NCBI RefSeq assembly: GCF_034314165.1
Contig: NZ_JAVIWK010000001.1
Coordinates: 4,107,001 to 4,171,000 of the forward strand
Source: Pseudomonas sp. Bout1
GTDB lineage: Bacteria > Pseudomonadota > Gammaproteobacteria > Pseudomonadales > Pseudomonadaceae
DNA length: 64,000 nt
Reading direction: 5' to 3'
A program made the translations under genes and the position numbers. The notes beneath the pieces were generated by a model, which did not search any database, was not told where the DNA came from, and saw only the letters and a list, made by a program, of their open reading frames with translations. Positions within the stretch are counted from its first letter, which is position 1. The number at the start of each line of letters is the position of its first letter. This document shows positions 18,052-26,910 of the stretch, one piece after another.

Positions 18052-18542
18052 GCGGCCTCGACCAACTGCAACCCCTGATCGCCCCGCCGGTGGTCGGCTT
18101 CTGGCCGCCCGCACCGGGCTGGTGGTTGTTGCTGCTGATCATTCCGTTGACGGGCTGGGGCCTGTGGTGGTTGCGCCGCTTCCTGCCGGCCAAGCGCCCG
18201 TTGACGCGTGCCGAACAACCCCTGGACCCGCTGCGCATCGCCGCCCTTGCGGAGCTGGCGCTGATGCCCAAACCGTACGACGGCGCCCCGGCCGGTGCCT
18301 GGCTGCAACAACTCAACGGCCTGCTCAAACGCCTGTGCCGTAACGACTACCCCTACAGCCAGAGCCATACACTCAATGGCCGCAAATGGTTGGCGTTCCT
18401 CGACAACCGTTGCCCCGCCGCCGGCCTGACCCGCTGGATGGTGCTGGTGGAAGGTGCCTACAAGCCCGAATGCAAACTCGACGACAAGGCCATCGCCGGC
18501 CTGACCCAAGCCGTCGACACCTGGATTCGCAAACATGTTTGA
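18048..18542 (+). CDS. DUF4381 domain-containing protein
   Basis: 164-residue protein with one N-terminal membrane helix (WWLLLLIIPLTGWGLWWL, about residues 24-41) and a cytoplasmic helical tail. The DUF4381 pattern is seen in YDGAPAGAWLQQLNGLLKRLC and WLAFLDNRC. It overlaps the DUF58 gene by ATGA and the next VWA gene by eight bases, the usual order in gammaproteobacterial Bat-like operons. It probably anchors the complex at the membrane; biochemical function is unknown. Confidence 0.85.
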   Translation: MSGLDQLQPLIAPPVVGFWPPAPGWWLLLLIIPLTGWGLWWLRRFLPAKRPLTRAEQPLDPLRIAALAELALMPKPYDGAPAGAWLQQLNGLLKRLCRNDYPYSQSHTLNGRKWLAFLDNRCPAAGLTRWMVLVEGAYKPECKLDDKAIAGLTQAVDTWIRKHV

Positions 18543-19623
18543 GTTCGCCTGGCCGTGGATCTTTGCCCTGTTGCCATTGCCATGGTTGCTGCGGCTCATC
18601 CTGCCGGTGGCCGACAGCGGCGAACCGGCGCTGAAAGTCAGCTTCCTCACTGACCTCGAAGGGCTGGCCCGCCGTCGCGCGCGGGTCAACCTGCCGGGCT
18701 GGCGCCAGCAAGCGCCGTTCGTGTTCCTGTGGCTGTTGCTGTTGACCGCCGCCGCCCGCCCGGAATGGCTGGGCGAACCCCTGCCGATTGCTGCCAGCGG
18801 CCGCGACTTGCTGGTAGCGGTGGACGTCTCCGGCTCGATGGACTTCCCCGACATGCAGTGGCAAGACGAAGACGTCAGCCGCCTGAGCCTGGTCAAGCAC
18901 CTGCTGGGGGATTTCCTGGAGAGCCGCGAGGGCGACCGCGTGGGATTGATCCTGTTCGGCAGCCAGGCTTATCTGCAAGCGCCACTGACCTTCGACCGAC
19001 GCACCGTGCGCACCTGGCTGGATGAAGCACGGATTGGTATCGCCGGTAAAAATACCGCGATTGGCGACGCCATCGGCCTGGCCCTTAAGCGCCTGCGCCA
19101 GCGGCCTGCGCAAAGCCGGGTGCTGATCCTGGTCACCGACGGCGCCAACAACGCCGGCGAAATCGACCCGCTGACCGCCGCGCGCCTGGCCGCGGAAGAA
19201 GGCGTAAAAATCTACCCGATCGGCATCGGTGCCGACCCTGAGCAAACCGGCTCCCTGGGCATCCTCGGCGTCAACCCGAGCCTGGACCTCGACGAACCAG
19301 CCCTCAAAGCCATTGCCGAGGCCACCGGGGGCCGCTACTTCCGAGCCCGCGACGGTAACGAACTGCTGAAGATCAAGGAAACCCTCGACCAGTTGGAACC
19401 CGTGGCCCAGCAACCCACCCAGGCCCGCCCCGCCCAGGCGTTGTACAGTGCGCCACTGGCGCTGGCGCTGATCCTCAGCATGCTGCTGGTGATCCAGGAA
19501 CGCTGGCCGGATAACGCCCTGCAACGCCTGCTCAACAAACTTTCCAGCAAGGGCCGTTTCCTGCAACCCAATCCTGAATGGCGCGAACGCCTGAAACGCC
19601 TGCGCTTGCGGAGGCGTCGATGA
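18535..19623 (+). CDS. batA: VWA domain-containing membrane protein (BatA-like)
   Basis: 362-residue inner-membrane protein. Helices flank a von Willebrand A domain (about residues 85-290): N-terminal helices near 6-25 and 62-78, and a C-terminal helix near 305-322. The metal-ion-dependent adhesion site is intact (VDVSGSMDF near 95, with later Thr and VTDGANNAG near 200). It resembles BatA of the aerotolerance locus of Bacteroides and Leptospira. Start and stop are overlapped by neighbours (8 and 4 bases), so the product is made together with the other complex members. Confidence 0.85.
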   Translation: MFEFAWPWIFALLPLPWLLRLILPVADSGEPALKVSFLTDLEGLARRRARVNLPGWRQQAPFVFLWLLLLTAAARPEWLGEPLPIAASGRDLLVAVDVSGSMDFPDMQWQDEDVSRLSLVKHLLGDFLESREGDRVGLILFGSQAYLQAPLTFDRRTVRTWLDEARIGIAGKNTAIGDAIGLALKRLRQRPAQSRVLILVTDGANNAGEIDPLTAARLAAEEGVKIYPIGIGADPEQTGSLGILGVNPSLDLDEPALKAIAEATGGRYFRARDGNELLKIKETLDQLEPVAQQPTQARPAQALYSAPLALALILSMLLVIQERWPDNALQRLLNKLSSKGRFLQPNPEWRERLKRLRLRRRR

Positions 19624-21362
19624 TCGCCCTGTGGCCGCACTGGTTCCGCCCGTGGTGGCTGTTACTGCTGCCACTGCTCGGCTGGTTGCTGTGGCAACTG
19701 TGGCACCGCCAGAAACGGGCCGGGCGCTGGCAGATGATTCTGCCGCCGGCCTTCCACGCCGCGCTGCTCAGCGGCGGCAGTGGCCGCGAAAGCAAATCGC
19801 CGTGGGTGGTGCTCGGCAGCGCCTGGTTGCTGGCCATGCTGGCATTGCTCGGCCCAAGCTGGGAGCGCGTCGAGCAGCCCAGCCAGAAACCCGCCGACCC
19901 GCTGGTGGTGTTGCTGGAACTGACCCCGGAAATGCTCGCCACCGACACCCCGCCCAGCCGCCTCGAACAGGCACGGCGCAAGCTGTTCGACCTGCTCCAG
20001 GCCCGCAGCGATGCGCAGACCGCCATCGTGGTCTACGCCGGCAGCGCCCACACGCTGGTGCCGCTTTCCGACGACCTGGCCACCAGCCATAACCTGCTGG
20101 AAGCCCTGCGCCCCTCGATCATGCCCGAGCCCGGCCACCGCGCCGACCTCGCCGTGGAAAAAGCCCTGGCCCTGCTCAAGCACGGCGGCCTCGGCCAGGG
20201 GCGGCTGCTGCTGATCGGCTCGTCGCTGTCCAAGCAGGAACGCCAAGGCATCCGGCTGTTGTTGCAAGGCAATCAGGCGCCGAGCTTGTCGATCCTCGGC
20301 ATCGGCAGCCGTGAAGGCACCCCGGTGACCCAGGAAAGCGGCGAATTCCTCAAAGACGCCCAGGGTGCGATCCTTGTACCGCGCCTGGACAGCCCGACCC
20401 TCAAGGCCTTCGCCAGCGAAATGGGCGGCCTCTATCGTCAGGCGCGCCTGGACGACAAGGACCTGCGCCACCTCGGCCTGCTGGACGGCCCGCAAAAGCT
20501 GCGCAACGACGGGCAACTGCTGCACCTCGACACCTGGGCCGACCAGGGTTACTGGCTACTCTTGCCGCTGTTGTTGCTCGCCGCCTGCGCCGGGCGCCGT
20601 GGCTGGCTGTTCTGCCTGCCGTTGCTGTTGTTGGGCGCGCCGCAGCCCAGCTACGCCTTCGAGCTTCAGGACCTGTGGCTGCGCCCCGACCAACAGGGCC
20701 AGTTGCTGCTGAAGCAAAAACGCCCGGCCGAGGCTGCCGAACGTTTCGAAGACCCGCAATGGCAAGGCGTCGCGCTGTATGAGGCTGGCAACTACGCCGA
20801 AGCCGCCAAGCGCTTTGCTGAAGGCAGCGATGCCTATTCCCACTACAATCGAGGCAATGCCCTGGCCAGGAGCGGCGAACTGGAAGCTGCGATAGACGCC
20901 TACGAACAGGCCCTGGAGGCCCAGCCAGACCTGCAACCGGCGCTGAAGAACAAAGCCCTGGTGGAACGCCTGATGCAGCAGGCGCCGGACAAAACCGACC
21001 CGGACAAACCTGCAAAAAACGAGGATGACGAAACCACGCAACCCGGCCAGACTGCGCAACCGGGCGCCAGCAGCCAGACCGGCACCGGTGGTGAGCAGAC
21101 GTCCCAAGGCCAGGGCGAGCCCGGCGCCACCGACACCCAAACCGGCGCCACGCCACACGCCGGCAGCAACGAGGTGCCCGGCAGCGAGTTGGGGGATGAG
21201 CAAACCACGACGCCGCCCCTGCGCCCCGCCAGCAGCACGATCGAAGGCGAACAGCGCCAGGCCCTGGAACAATGGCTGCGGCAGATCCCGGACAACCCCG
21301 GCGAACTGCTGCGACGTAAATTCTGGTACGAACAGCAACAACATCAGGACAAGACTCGATGA
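19620..21362 (+). CDS. batB: VWA plus TPR membrane protein (BatB/BatC-like fusion)
   Basis: 580-residue protein. Two N-terminal membrane helices lead to a VWA-like domain (about 80-300). Another helix pair (about 310-345) is followed by TPR repeats (about 370-450: DPQWQGVALYEAGNYAEAAKRF and YNRGNALARSGELEAAIDAY). It ends in a low-complexity Gln/Thr/Gly-rich tail. The VWA metal site is degenerate: LLELTPEML replaces DxSxS. It is therefore probably structural, unlike the preceding BatA-like protein. The fusion merges the roles of separate BatB and BatC proteins. ATGA overlaps on both sides; GGAGG precedes the start. Confidence 0.8.
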   Translation: MIALWPHWFRPWWLLLLPLLGWLLWQLWHRQKRAGRWQMILPPAFHAALLSGGSGRESKSPWVVLGSAWLLAMLALLGPSWERVEQPSQKPADPLVVLLELTPEMLATDTPPSRLEQARRKLFDLLQARSDAQTAIVVYAGSAHTLVPLSDDLATSHNLLEALRPSIMPEPGHRADLAVEKALALLKHGGLGQGRLLLIGSSLSKQERQGIRLLLQGNQAPSLSILGIGSREGTPVTQESGEFLKDAQGAILVPRLDSPTLKAFASEMGGLYRQARLDDKDLRHLGLLDGPQKLRNDGQLLHLDTWADQGYWLLLPLLLLAACAGRRGWLFCLPLLLLGAPQPSYAFELQDLWLRPDQQGQLLLKQKRPAEAAERFEDPQWQGVALYEAGNYAEAAKRFAEGSDAYSHYNRGNALARSGELEAAIDAYEQALEAQPDLQPALKNKALVERLMQQAPDKTDPDKPAKNEDDETTQPGQTAQPGASSQTGTGGEQTSQGQGEPGATDTQTGATPHAGSNEVPGSELGDEQTTTPPLRPASSTIEGEQRQALEQWLRQIPDNPGELLRRKFWYEQQQHQDKTR

Positions 21363-22999
21363 ACCGCTGCACCGCCCTTCTTCTCACCCTCGTGTTGTGG
21401 GCCAGCCAGGCCCAGGCGGCCGGCCTGGTGGCCAGTGTCGACCGCAGCCGCATCAACTCCGGGGAGACGGTGGAACTGACGGTCGAGTCCAACGACGTCA
21501 CGCTGTTCGGCAAACCGGACCTGGCGCCCCTGGACCCGCTGTTTGAGGTGAGCGGCACCCGCCAGATCAACCAGCTCACCACCCTGGGTGGCGACAACCA
21601 CGCCACCACCCGCTGGATCATCACCCTGCTGCCCAAGGAGAACGGCACTGTAGTAATTCCGCCGTTGCAGATCGGTGAACTCAAGACCCAGCCCATCACC
21701 CTGCAAGTGGTAGAAACCACCAGCCAGGACACCGAGACCCAATTGGCCCCGGTGTTTATCGAAACCACCCTCGATCAAGACAGCGTCTACGTCCAGGCCC
21801 AGGCACTGCTGACCGTACGCGTCTACCATTCCGTGTCGCTGTACGACGACAGCAGCCTCACGCCGTTGCAGCTCGCCGATACACGCATCGAACAACTGGG
21901 CGAGTCGCGCACCTACGAGAAAGTCATCAATGGCATTCGCCATGGCGTGATCGAAACCCGCTATGCGATCTACCCGCAGCACAGCGGTACGTTGACGATC
22001 CCGGCGCAGGTTTTCAGCGCCACGCTGGTAGAGCCACGGCCCGCCCAGGACAACAACCCACAAGGCTCCAAACCCGGCAAGCTGATCCACGTCAGCTCAC
22101 CGGAACTGGCTCTGGCCGTCAAGGCCAAGCCTGCGCTGTACCCGGCAGACGCGCCCTGGCTGCCGGCACGCAGCCTGACCCTGACTGAAAGCTGGAACCC
22201 CGAGCCGGATCACGTGCAGGTCGGCGACTCCCTGACCCGCAGCCTGACCCTCAAGGCCGAAGGCCTGGCCGGCGCCCAGCTTCCGCCGTTGGCACTGAGC
22301 GACATTCCCGGCCTGCGCCGCTACCCGGACCAGCCAGTGTTGAGCAACCAGAACAACGACCGCGGCCTGATTGGCAGCCGTGAAGACCGCGAAGCGCTGG
22401 TGCCCAACCGCGTCGGTGCGCTTGAATTGCCGGCGGTGGAAGTGGTGTGGTGGAACACCCACGAAGACCATCTGGAACGCACCAGCCTGCCGGCCCGCAC
22501 CCTGCAGGTAGCGAGCAACCCGAGCCTGATCGTAGACACTCCCGCCAGCCCGACCGTGGTCACCGCGCCGGACAACGACAGCCTGTGGCTCTGGCAACTG
22601 ACCAGCCTGAGCCTGGCCTGCACCACCCTGCTGGGCTTCGGTTTATGGTGGCGTGCGCGCTGGCAGCCGGCAGTCCTGCGTGCCGCGCAAACCGGCCCAA
22701 GCCCGCGGACATTGCTGGACGACCTCAAGCGCGCGAGCCAGGCCAATGACCCGCAAGCCACGCGCCAGGCGCTGGATGCGTGGGCACGGCAACAGCCGGA
22801 GACGCTGGCGGACATGGCGGCGCGGTTTGTGCCGTTATCGGATGCGTTGGACGGGTTGAACGGCGCGCTCTACAGCGAGACTGGGCAGTATTGGCAGGGT
22901 GAAGAACTGTGGCGGGCGGTGAAAGCGATTCCGACGGCGGAGCGCGAGCAGGACTCTGCGGGGGATAGCACCAGCTTGCCGCCGCTGTATCCCAAGTAG
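21359..22999 (+). CDS. batD: BatD family protein
   Basis: 546-residue exported protein, last gene of the operon. The signal peptide MNRCTALLLTLVLWASQAQA is followed by a large periplasmic region of BatD type with early LVASVDRSRINSGETVELTV, and a single C-terminal membrane helix (LWQLTSLSLACTTLLGFGLWW, about 405-425) before a cytoplasmic tail. BatD proteins are thought to display the VWA complex in the periplasm for stress tolerance. It shares ATGA with batB. A nested REPIN follows and may mark the operon end. Confidence 0.85.
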   Translation: MNRCTALLLTLVLWASQAQAAGLVASVDRSRINSGETVELTVESNDVTLFGKPDLAPLDPLFEVSGTRQINQLTTLGGDNHATTRWIITLLPKENGTVVIPPLQIGELKTQPITLQVVETTSQDTETQLAPVFIETTLDQDSVYVQAQALLTVRVYHSVSLYDDSSLTPLQLADTRIEQLGESRTYEKVINGIRHGVIETRYAIYPQHSGTLTIPAQVFSATLVEPRPAQDNNPQGSKPGKLIHVSSPELALAVKAKPALYPADAPWLPARSLTLTESWNPEPDHVQVGDSLTRSLTLKAEGLAGAQLPPLALSDIPGLRRYPDQPVLSNQNNDRGLIGSREDREALVPNRVGALELPAVEVVWWNTHEDHLERTSLPARTLQVASNPSLIVDTPASPTVVTAPDNDSLWLWQLTSLSLACTTLLGFGLWWRARWQPAVLRAAQTGPSPRTLLDDLKRASQANDPQATRQALDAWARQQPETLADMAARFVPLSDALDGLNGALYSETGQYWQGEELWRAVKAIPTAEREQDSAGDSTSLPPLYPK

Positions 23000-23029
23000 C
23001 GCCACTTTTACAAACCCCATAAAACCAAA

Positions 23030-23150
23030 GTGGGAACCGGGCTTATGTGGGAGCTGGCTTGCCTGCGATGGCATCACCGCGGTCTGACTGACAGACCGCG
23101 GTGCCTGCATCGCGGGCAAGCCCGGCTCCCACACAAATCGGGTTCCCACA
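23030..23150. repeat. nested REPIN, family A inside an outer inverted repeat
   Basis: Inner family-A REPIN at 23046-23133, with a central hairpin CACCGCGGTCTG / CAGACCGCGGTG. Outside it GTGGGAACCGG (23030-23040) pairs with CGGGTTCCCAC (23139-23149). It separates the convergent batD and glpV genes. Confidence 0.85.
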
Positions 23151-23171
23151 GTTTGATCTACCGCGTCTGGA

Positions 23172-24914
23172 TTATTTGCGCGCCGCCTCCCACGACTTCA
23201 GCAACTCGTTATAGCTGACCGTCTCACCCTGCGGCTTCTCATTCGCCAACTTCGGCTTCGGCGCACCCGGCTGGTCAAACCAGTATTGCGCGTCCCGTTC
23301 CTCGTTCATCTTCGGCCCGCAAATCGGCTGCACCTTGGAGCGTTCCAGGCGCGTCATGATCGCGTCCTGGTCCTTGGCCAAACCATCGAGCGCCTGCTGC
23401 GGTGTTTTCTCGCCGCTGGCTGCTTCCGAAATATGGCTCCACCACAACTGCGCCAACCGTGGATAGTCCGGCACGTTGGTGCCGGTCGGGGTCCATTCCA
23501 CCCTGGCCGGGCTGCGGTAGAACTCCACCAGGCCACCGAGTTTCGGTGCCAGGTCGGTCATGGCCTGGGAGTTGATGTCGGACTCACGAATCGGCGTCAG
23601 ACCCACAATGGTTTTCTTCAACGACACGGTTTTGGAGGTCACAAACTGCGCGTATAGCCAGGCCGCAAGTTTCTGCTTCTCGGGCGTCGACTTGAGGAAC
23701 GTCCAGGAACCTACGTCCTGATAGCCCTTCTTCATGCCCTTTTCCCAGTAAGGCCCGACGGGCGATGGCGCCATGCGCCATTTCGGCGTGCCGTCGGCGT
23801 TCACCACCGGCAGGCCCGGTTTGGTCATGTCGGCGGTAAACGCGGTGTACCAGAAGATCTGCTGGGCGATGTTGCCCTGGGACGGCACCGGCCCGGATTC
23901 GGAGAAGGTCATGCCCGCCGCTTCCGGTGGCGCGTAGGCTTTCATCCAGTCCACGTATTTCTGCGTGGCATACACCGCCGCCGGGCCGTTGGTGTCGCCA
24001 CCACGGGTCACGCTGGAGCCCACCGGGTGGCAGTCCTCCACGCGAATGCCCCACTCGTCCACCGGCAAGCCGTTGGGCAGGCCCTTGTCGCCACCACCGG
24101 CCATGGAGAACCAGGCGTCGGTGAAACGCCAGCCCAGGGACGGGTCTTTCTTGCCGTAGTCCATGTGCCCGTAGACGCGTTTGCCGTCGATCTCCTTGAC
24201 GTCTTCGCTGAAGAATTTTGCGATGTCTTCGTAGGCCGACCAGTTCACCGGCACGCCGAGTTCATAGCCGTACTTCTCCTTGAACTTGGCTTTCAGGTCT
24301 GCCCGTTCAAACCAGTCGGCGCGAAACCAGTAAAGGTTGGCGAACTGCTGGTCGGGCAACTGGTAGATCTTGCCGTCCGGCGCGGTGGTAAACGAGATAC
24401 CGATGAAGTCCTTGATGTCCAGGGTGGGCGAGGTGAAGTTCTTGCCTTCGTTGGCCATCAGGTCGGTGATGGATTCTGTCTTGCCATAGCGAAAGTGCGT
24501 ACCAATCAAGTCGGAATCGTTGACCCAACCGTCATAGATGTTCTTGTCGGACTGCATTTGGGTTTGCAGTTTTTCCACCACGTCGCCTTCCTGCAGCAGG
24601 TCGTGGGTCAGTTTGATCCCGGTGATTTCGCTGAAGGCCTTGGCCAGAACTTTGGACTCGTACTCGTGGGTGGTGAGGGTTTCCGACACCACGTTGATCT
24701 TCATCCCACGAAACGGCTCCGCGGCCTTGATAAACCACTTCAGCTCTTCGAGCTGCTGGGCTTCGGTGAGGGTCGACGGCTTGAACTCACTGCCGATCCA
24801 TTTTTTCGCAGCGTCTTCATAAGCATCCGCCCAGGCCGCAGCACTGAGCCCGCAGAGCGCCAGCACGGCCGCCAATGAAATGCTATGTCGCAGCTTATTG
24901 TTTTTATCGAACAT
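23172..24914 (-). CDS. glpV: ABC transporter substrate-binding protein, glycerol type
   Basis: 580-residue periplasmic binding protein; the signal peptide ends ...GLSAAAWA (about residue 29). It is unusually long for a solute-binding protein, as typical for GlpV of the rhizobial glpSTPQUV glycerol system. Features include GMKINVVSETLTTHEYES near 70 and DNA-encoded Trp/Tyr-rich segments of a sugar/polyol-binding cleft (QQFANLYWFRADWF). The ATG at 24914 follows CAGGAGG; the frame upstream is open but poor. Last gene of the six-gene operon. Confidence 0.88.
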   Translation of the reverse strand: MFDKNNKLRHSISLAAVLALCGLSAAAWADAYEDAAKKWIGSEFKPSTLTEAQQLEELKWFIKAAEPFRGMKINVVSETLTTHEYESKVLAKAFSEITGIKLTHDLLQEGDVVEKLQTQMQSDKNIYDGWVNDSDLIGTHFRYGKTESITDLMANEGKNFTSPTLDIKDFIGISFTTAPDGKIYQLPDQQFANLYWFRADWFERADLKAKFKEKYGYELGVPVNWSAYEDIAKFFSEDVKEIDGKRVYGHMDYGKKDPSLGWRFTDAWFSMAGGGDKGLPNGLPVDEWGIRVEDCHPVGSSVTRGGDTNGPAAVYATQKYVDWMKAYAPPEAAGMTFSESGPVPSQGNIAQQIFWYTAFTADMTKPGLPVVNADGTPKWRMAPSPVGPYWEKGMKKGYQDVGSWTFLKSTPEKQKLAAWLYAQFVTSKTVSLKKTIVGLTPIRESDINSQAMTDLAPKLGGLVEFYRSPARVEWTPTGTNVPDYPRLAQLWWSHISEAASGEKTPQQALDGLAKDQDAIMTRLERSKVQPICGPKMNEERDAQYWFDQPGAPKPKLANEKPQGETVSYNELLKSWEAARK

Positions 24915-24949
24915 AGAGACCTCCTGGTTTTGGGGTTCAAAAGGGGCAA

Positions 24950-25222
24950 CTAGCCCCAGCGCATCACAGACAACAGCCACACCAGAGACAGCGCGGACGC
25001 CACCCAGATGCTCCAGCCGGTTACGCCGATCACCAACAAATGCAGGTAGGCGCTGCCGAGAAGACCGATAAACAAGCGATCACCACGGGTGGTGCTGATC
25101 GGTAACAAACCGCGCCGGGGGATACTCGGCGAGCGTAATTCCCACGTCGTCATGCCCACCAGCAGCAGGCCGATTGCGGCGAAGAACAGTGCAGTCGGGG
25201 TGGTCCAGGCCATCCATTCCAT
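24950..25222 (-). CDS. glpU: DUF2160 membrane protein of the glycerol ABC operon
   Basis: About 90-residue protein with three hydrophobic segments (ALFFAAIGLLLVGM, LFIGLLGSAYLHLLVIGVTG, IWVASALSLVWLLSVM). It corresponds to GlpU, a small protein of unknown role always found between the permease and binding-protein genes of this transporter. Two adjacent ATGs (25225 and 25222) follow GAGGAG; the second has better spacing. A longer upstream frame would overlap the permease gene and is rejected. Confidence 0.8.
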   Translation of the reverse strand: MEWMAWTTPTALFFAAIGLLLVGMTTWELRSPSIPRRGLLPISTTRGDRLFIGLLGSAYLHLLVIGVTGWSIWVASALSLVWLLSVMRWG

Positions 25223-25232
25223 CATCGACTCC

Positions 25233-26033
25233 TCAGACCCGGCCCAGGGCAAAGCCCTTGGCCACGTGGTTGCGAACAAACCAGATCACCAGCATGCCCG
25301 GCAAGATGGTCAACACCCCCGCCGCTGCGAGCACGCCCCAGTCGATGCCGGAGGCCGAGACGGTACGAGTCATCACCGCCGCAATCGGCTTGGCGTTCAC
25401 CGAGGTCAGCGTGCGGGCCAGCAGCAGTTCGACCCAGGAAAACATAAAGCAGAAAAACGCCGTCACGCCGATCCCCGAGCCAATCAGCGGGATAAAGATC
25501 TTCACGAAAAACTTGGGGAAGCTGTACCCGTCGATGTAGGCCGTTTCGTCGATTTCCTTGGGCACGCCAGACATGAAGCCTTCGAGAATCCACACCGCCA
25601 GCGGCACGTTGAACAGGCAATGGGCCAGGGCCACGGCGATATGCGTATCGAACAGGCCGATGGAGGAATACAGCTGGAAGAACGGCAGCAAAAACACTGC
25701 CGGTGGCGCCATGCGGTTGGTCAGCAACCAGAAGAACAGGTGCTTGTCGCCCAGGAAGCGGTAGCGCGAAAAAGCATAGGCGGCCGGCAGTGCCACACTC
25801 AGAGAAATCACCGTATTGAGGCTGACGTAGTACAGCGAGTTGAGGTAGCCGGTGTACCAGCTTGGGTCGGTAAAGATCACCTTGTAGTTGGCAAAGGTAA
25901 AATCCTGGGGAAACAGCGTCAGGCCACCGAGGATTTCGGTGTTGCTCTTGAAGGACATGTTCAGCAGCCAGTAGATAGGCACCAGCAGGAACAGGATGTA
26001 GACCAACAGTGGAATAACCTTGCGCTTGCTCAT
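25233..26033 (-). CDS. glpQ: glycerol-type ABC transporter permease (MalG-like)
   Basis: 266-residue inner-membrane permease with six helices and the binding-protein-dependent transport signature EAA loop, ETAYIDGYSFPKFFVKIFIPLIGSG (about residues 168-192), which docks with the ATPases. It belongs to the carbohydrate uptake CUT1 family. It follows the partner permease by ten bases and precedes glpU by ten, all in one transcript. The ribosome site is weak, so coupling to glpP translation is likely. Confidence 0.88.
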   Translation of the reverse strand: MSKRKVIPLLVYILFLLVPIYWLLNMSFKSNTEILGGLTLFPQDFTFANYKVIFTDPSWYTGYLNSLYYVSLNTVISLSVALPAAYAFSRYRFLGDKHLFFWLLTNRMAPPAVFLLPFFQLYSSIGLFDTHIAVALAHCLFNVPLAVWILEGFMSGVPKEIDETAYIDGYSFPKFFVKIFIPLIGSGIGVTAFFCFMFSWVELLLARTLTSVNAKPIAAVMTRTVSASGIDWGVLAAAGVLTILPGMLVIWFVRNHVAKGFALGRV

Positions 26034-26043
26034 CTGGGCGGCC

Positions 26044-26910
26044 TCAGCGGTTGGCGTCGGAGTGGGTCATGGCGGTGTAGAACAGCCAGGACACCAACAG
26101 GATGATCAGGAAGTACACCAACGAAAACGCCGCCGCCGGGCCCAGGTCGAATTGGCCTACGGCCATCTGGGTAAGGGTCTGGCTGAGAAAGGTAGTCGCA
26201 TTCCCCGGCCCGCCGCCCGTCAGCACAAACGGTTCGGTGTAGATCATGAAACTGTCCATGAAGCGCAGCATCACCGCGATCAGCAGCACGCTCTTGAGCT
26301 TCGGCAACTGGATATGTCGGAACACCGCCCAACTGGATGCACGATCAATCCGCGCCGCCTGGTAGTACACATCCGGGATCGCCCGCAGCCCCGAGAAACA
26401 CAGGAGCGCCACCAGCGACGTCCAGTGCCACACGTCCATCACCAGCACCGTGACCCACGCGTCCATGGTGTTGGCCGCGTAGTTGTAGCTGATGCCCATT
26501 GCGTTGAGCGTTGAACCGAGCAGGCCGATGTCGGCGCGGCCGAAAATCTGCCAGATGGTGCCCACCACGTTCCACGGGATCAGCAGCGGAATAGCCATCA
26601 CGATCAACACCAACGAGGACCAGCGGCCCTTGGTGGGCATGGTTAGCGCGATGGCAATCCCCAGCGGAATTTCGATCAACAGCACACACGCCGAATAGAT
26701 GAACTGGCGCAGCAGTGAGTCATGCAGGCGCGGGTCCAGCAGCACCTGTTTGTACCAGTCGGCGCCGACGAAGTAGCGGCTGGATTGGTCGAAGATGTCC
26801 TGCACCGAGTAGTTGACCACGGTCATCATCGGGATCACCGCACTGAAAGCCACCAGCAGGAACACCGGCAATACCAGCCACCAGGCCTTGTTGTTCTGCA
26901 CCTTGTTCAT
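26044..26910 (-). CDS. glpP: glycerol-type ABC transporter permease (MalF-like)
   Basis: 288-residue permease. An N-terminal helix (WWLVLPVFLLVAFSAVIPMMTVV) and five more helices are seen, with the EAA loop DVYYQAARIDRASSWAVFRHIQLPKLK (about 190-216). It forms the membrane channel with the adjacent permease. The ATG overlaps the stop of the upstream ATPase gene by ATGA and has a good GGAGG site inside that gene. Confidence 0.88.
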   Translation of the reverse strand: MNKVQNNKAWWLVLPVFLLVAFSAVIPMMTVVNYSVQDIFDQSSRYFVGADWYKQVLLDPRLHDSLLRQFIYSACVLLIEIPLGIAIALTMPTKGRWSSLVLIVMAIPLLIPWNVVGTIWQIFGRADIGLLGSTLNAMGISYNYAANTMDAWVTVLVMDVWHWTSLVALLCFSGLRAIPDVYYQAARIDRASSWAVFRHIQLPKLKSVLLIAVMLRFMDSFMIYTEPFVLTGGGPGNATTFLSQTLTQMAVGQFDLGPAAAFSLVYFLIILLVSWLFYTAMTHSDANR

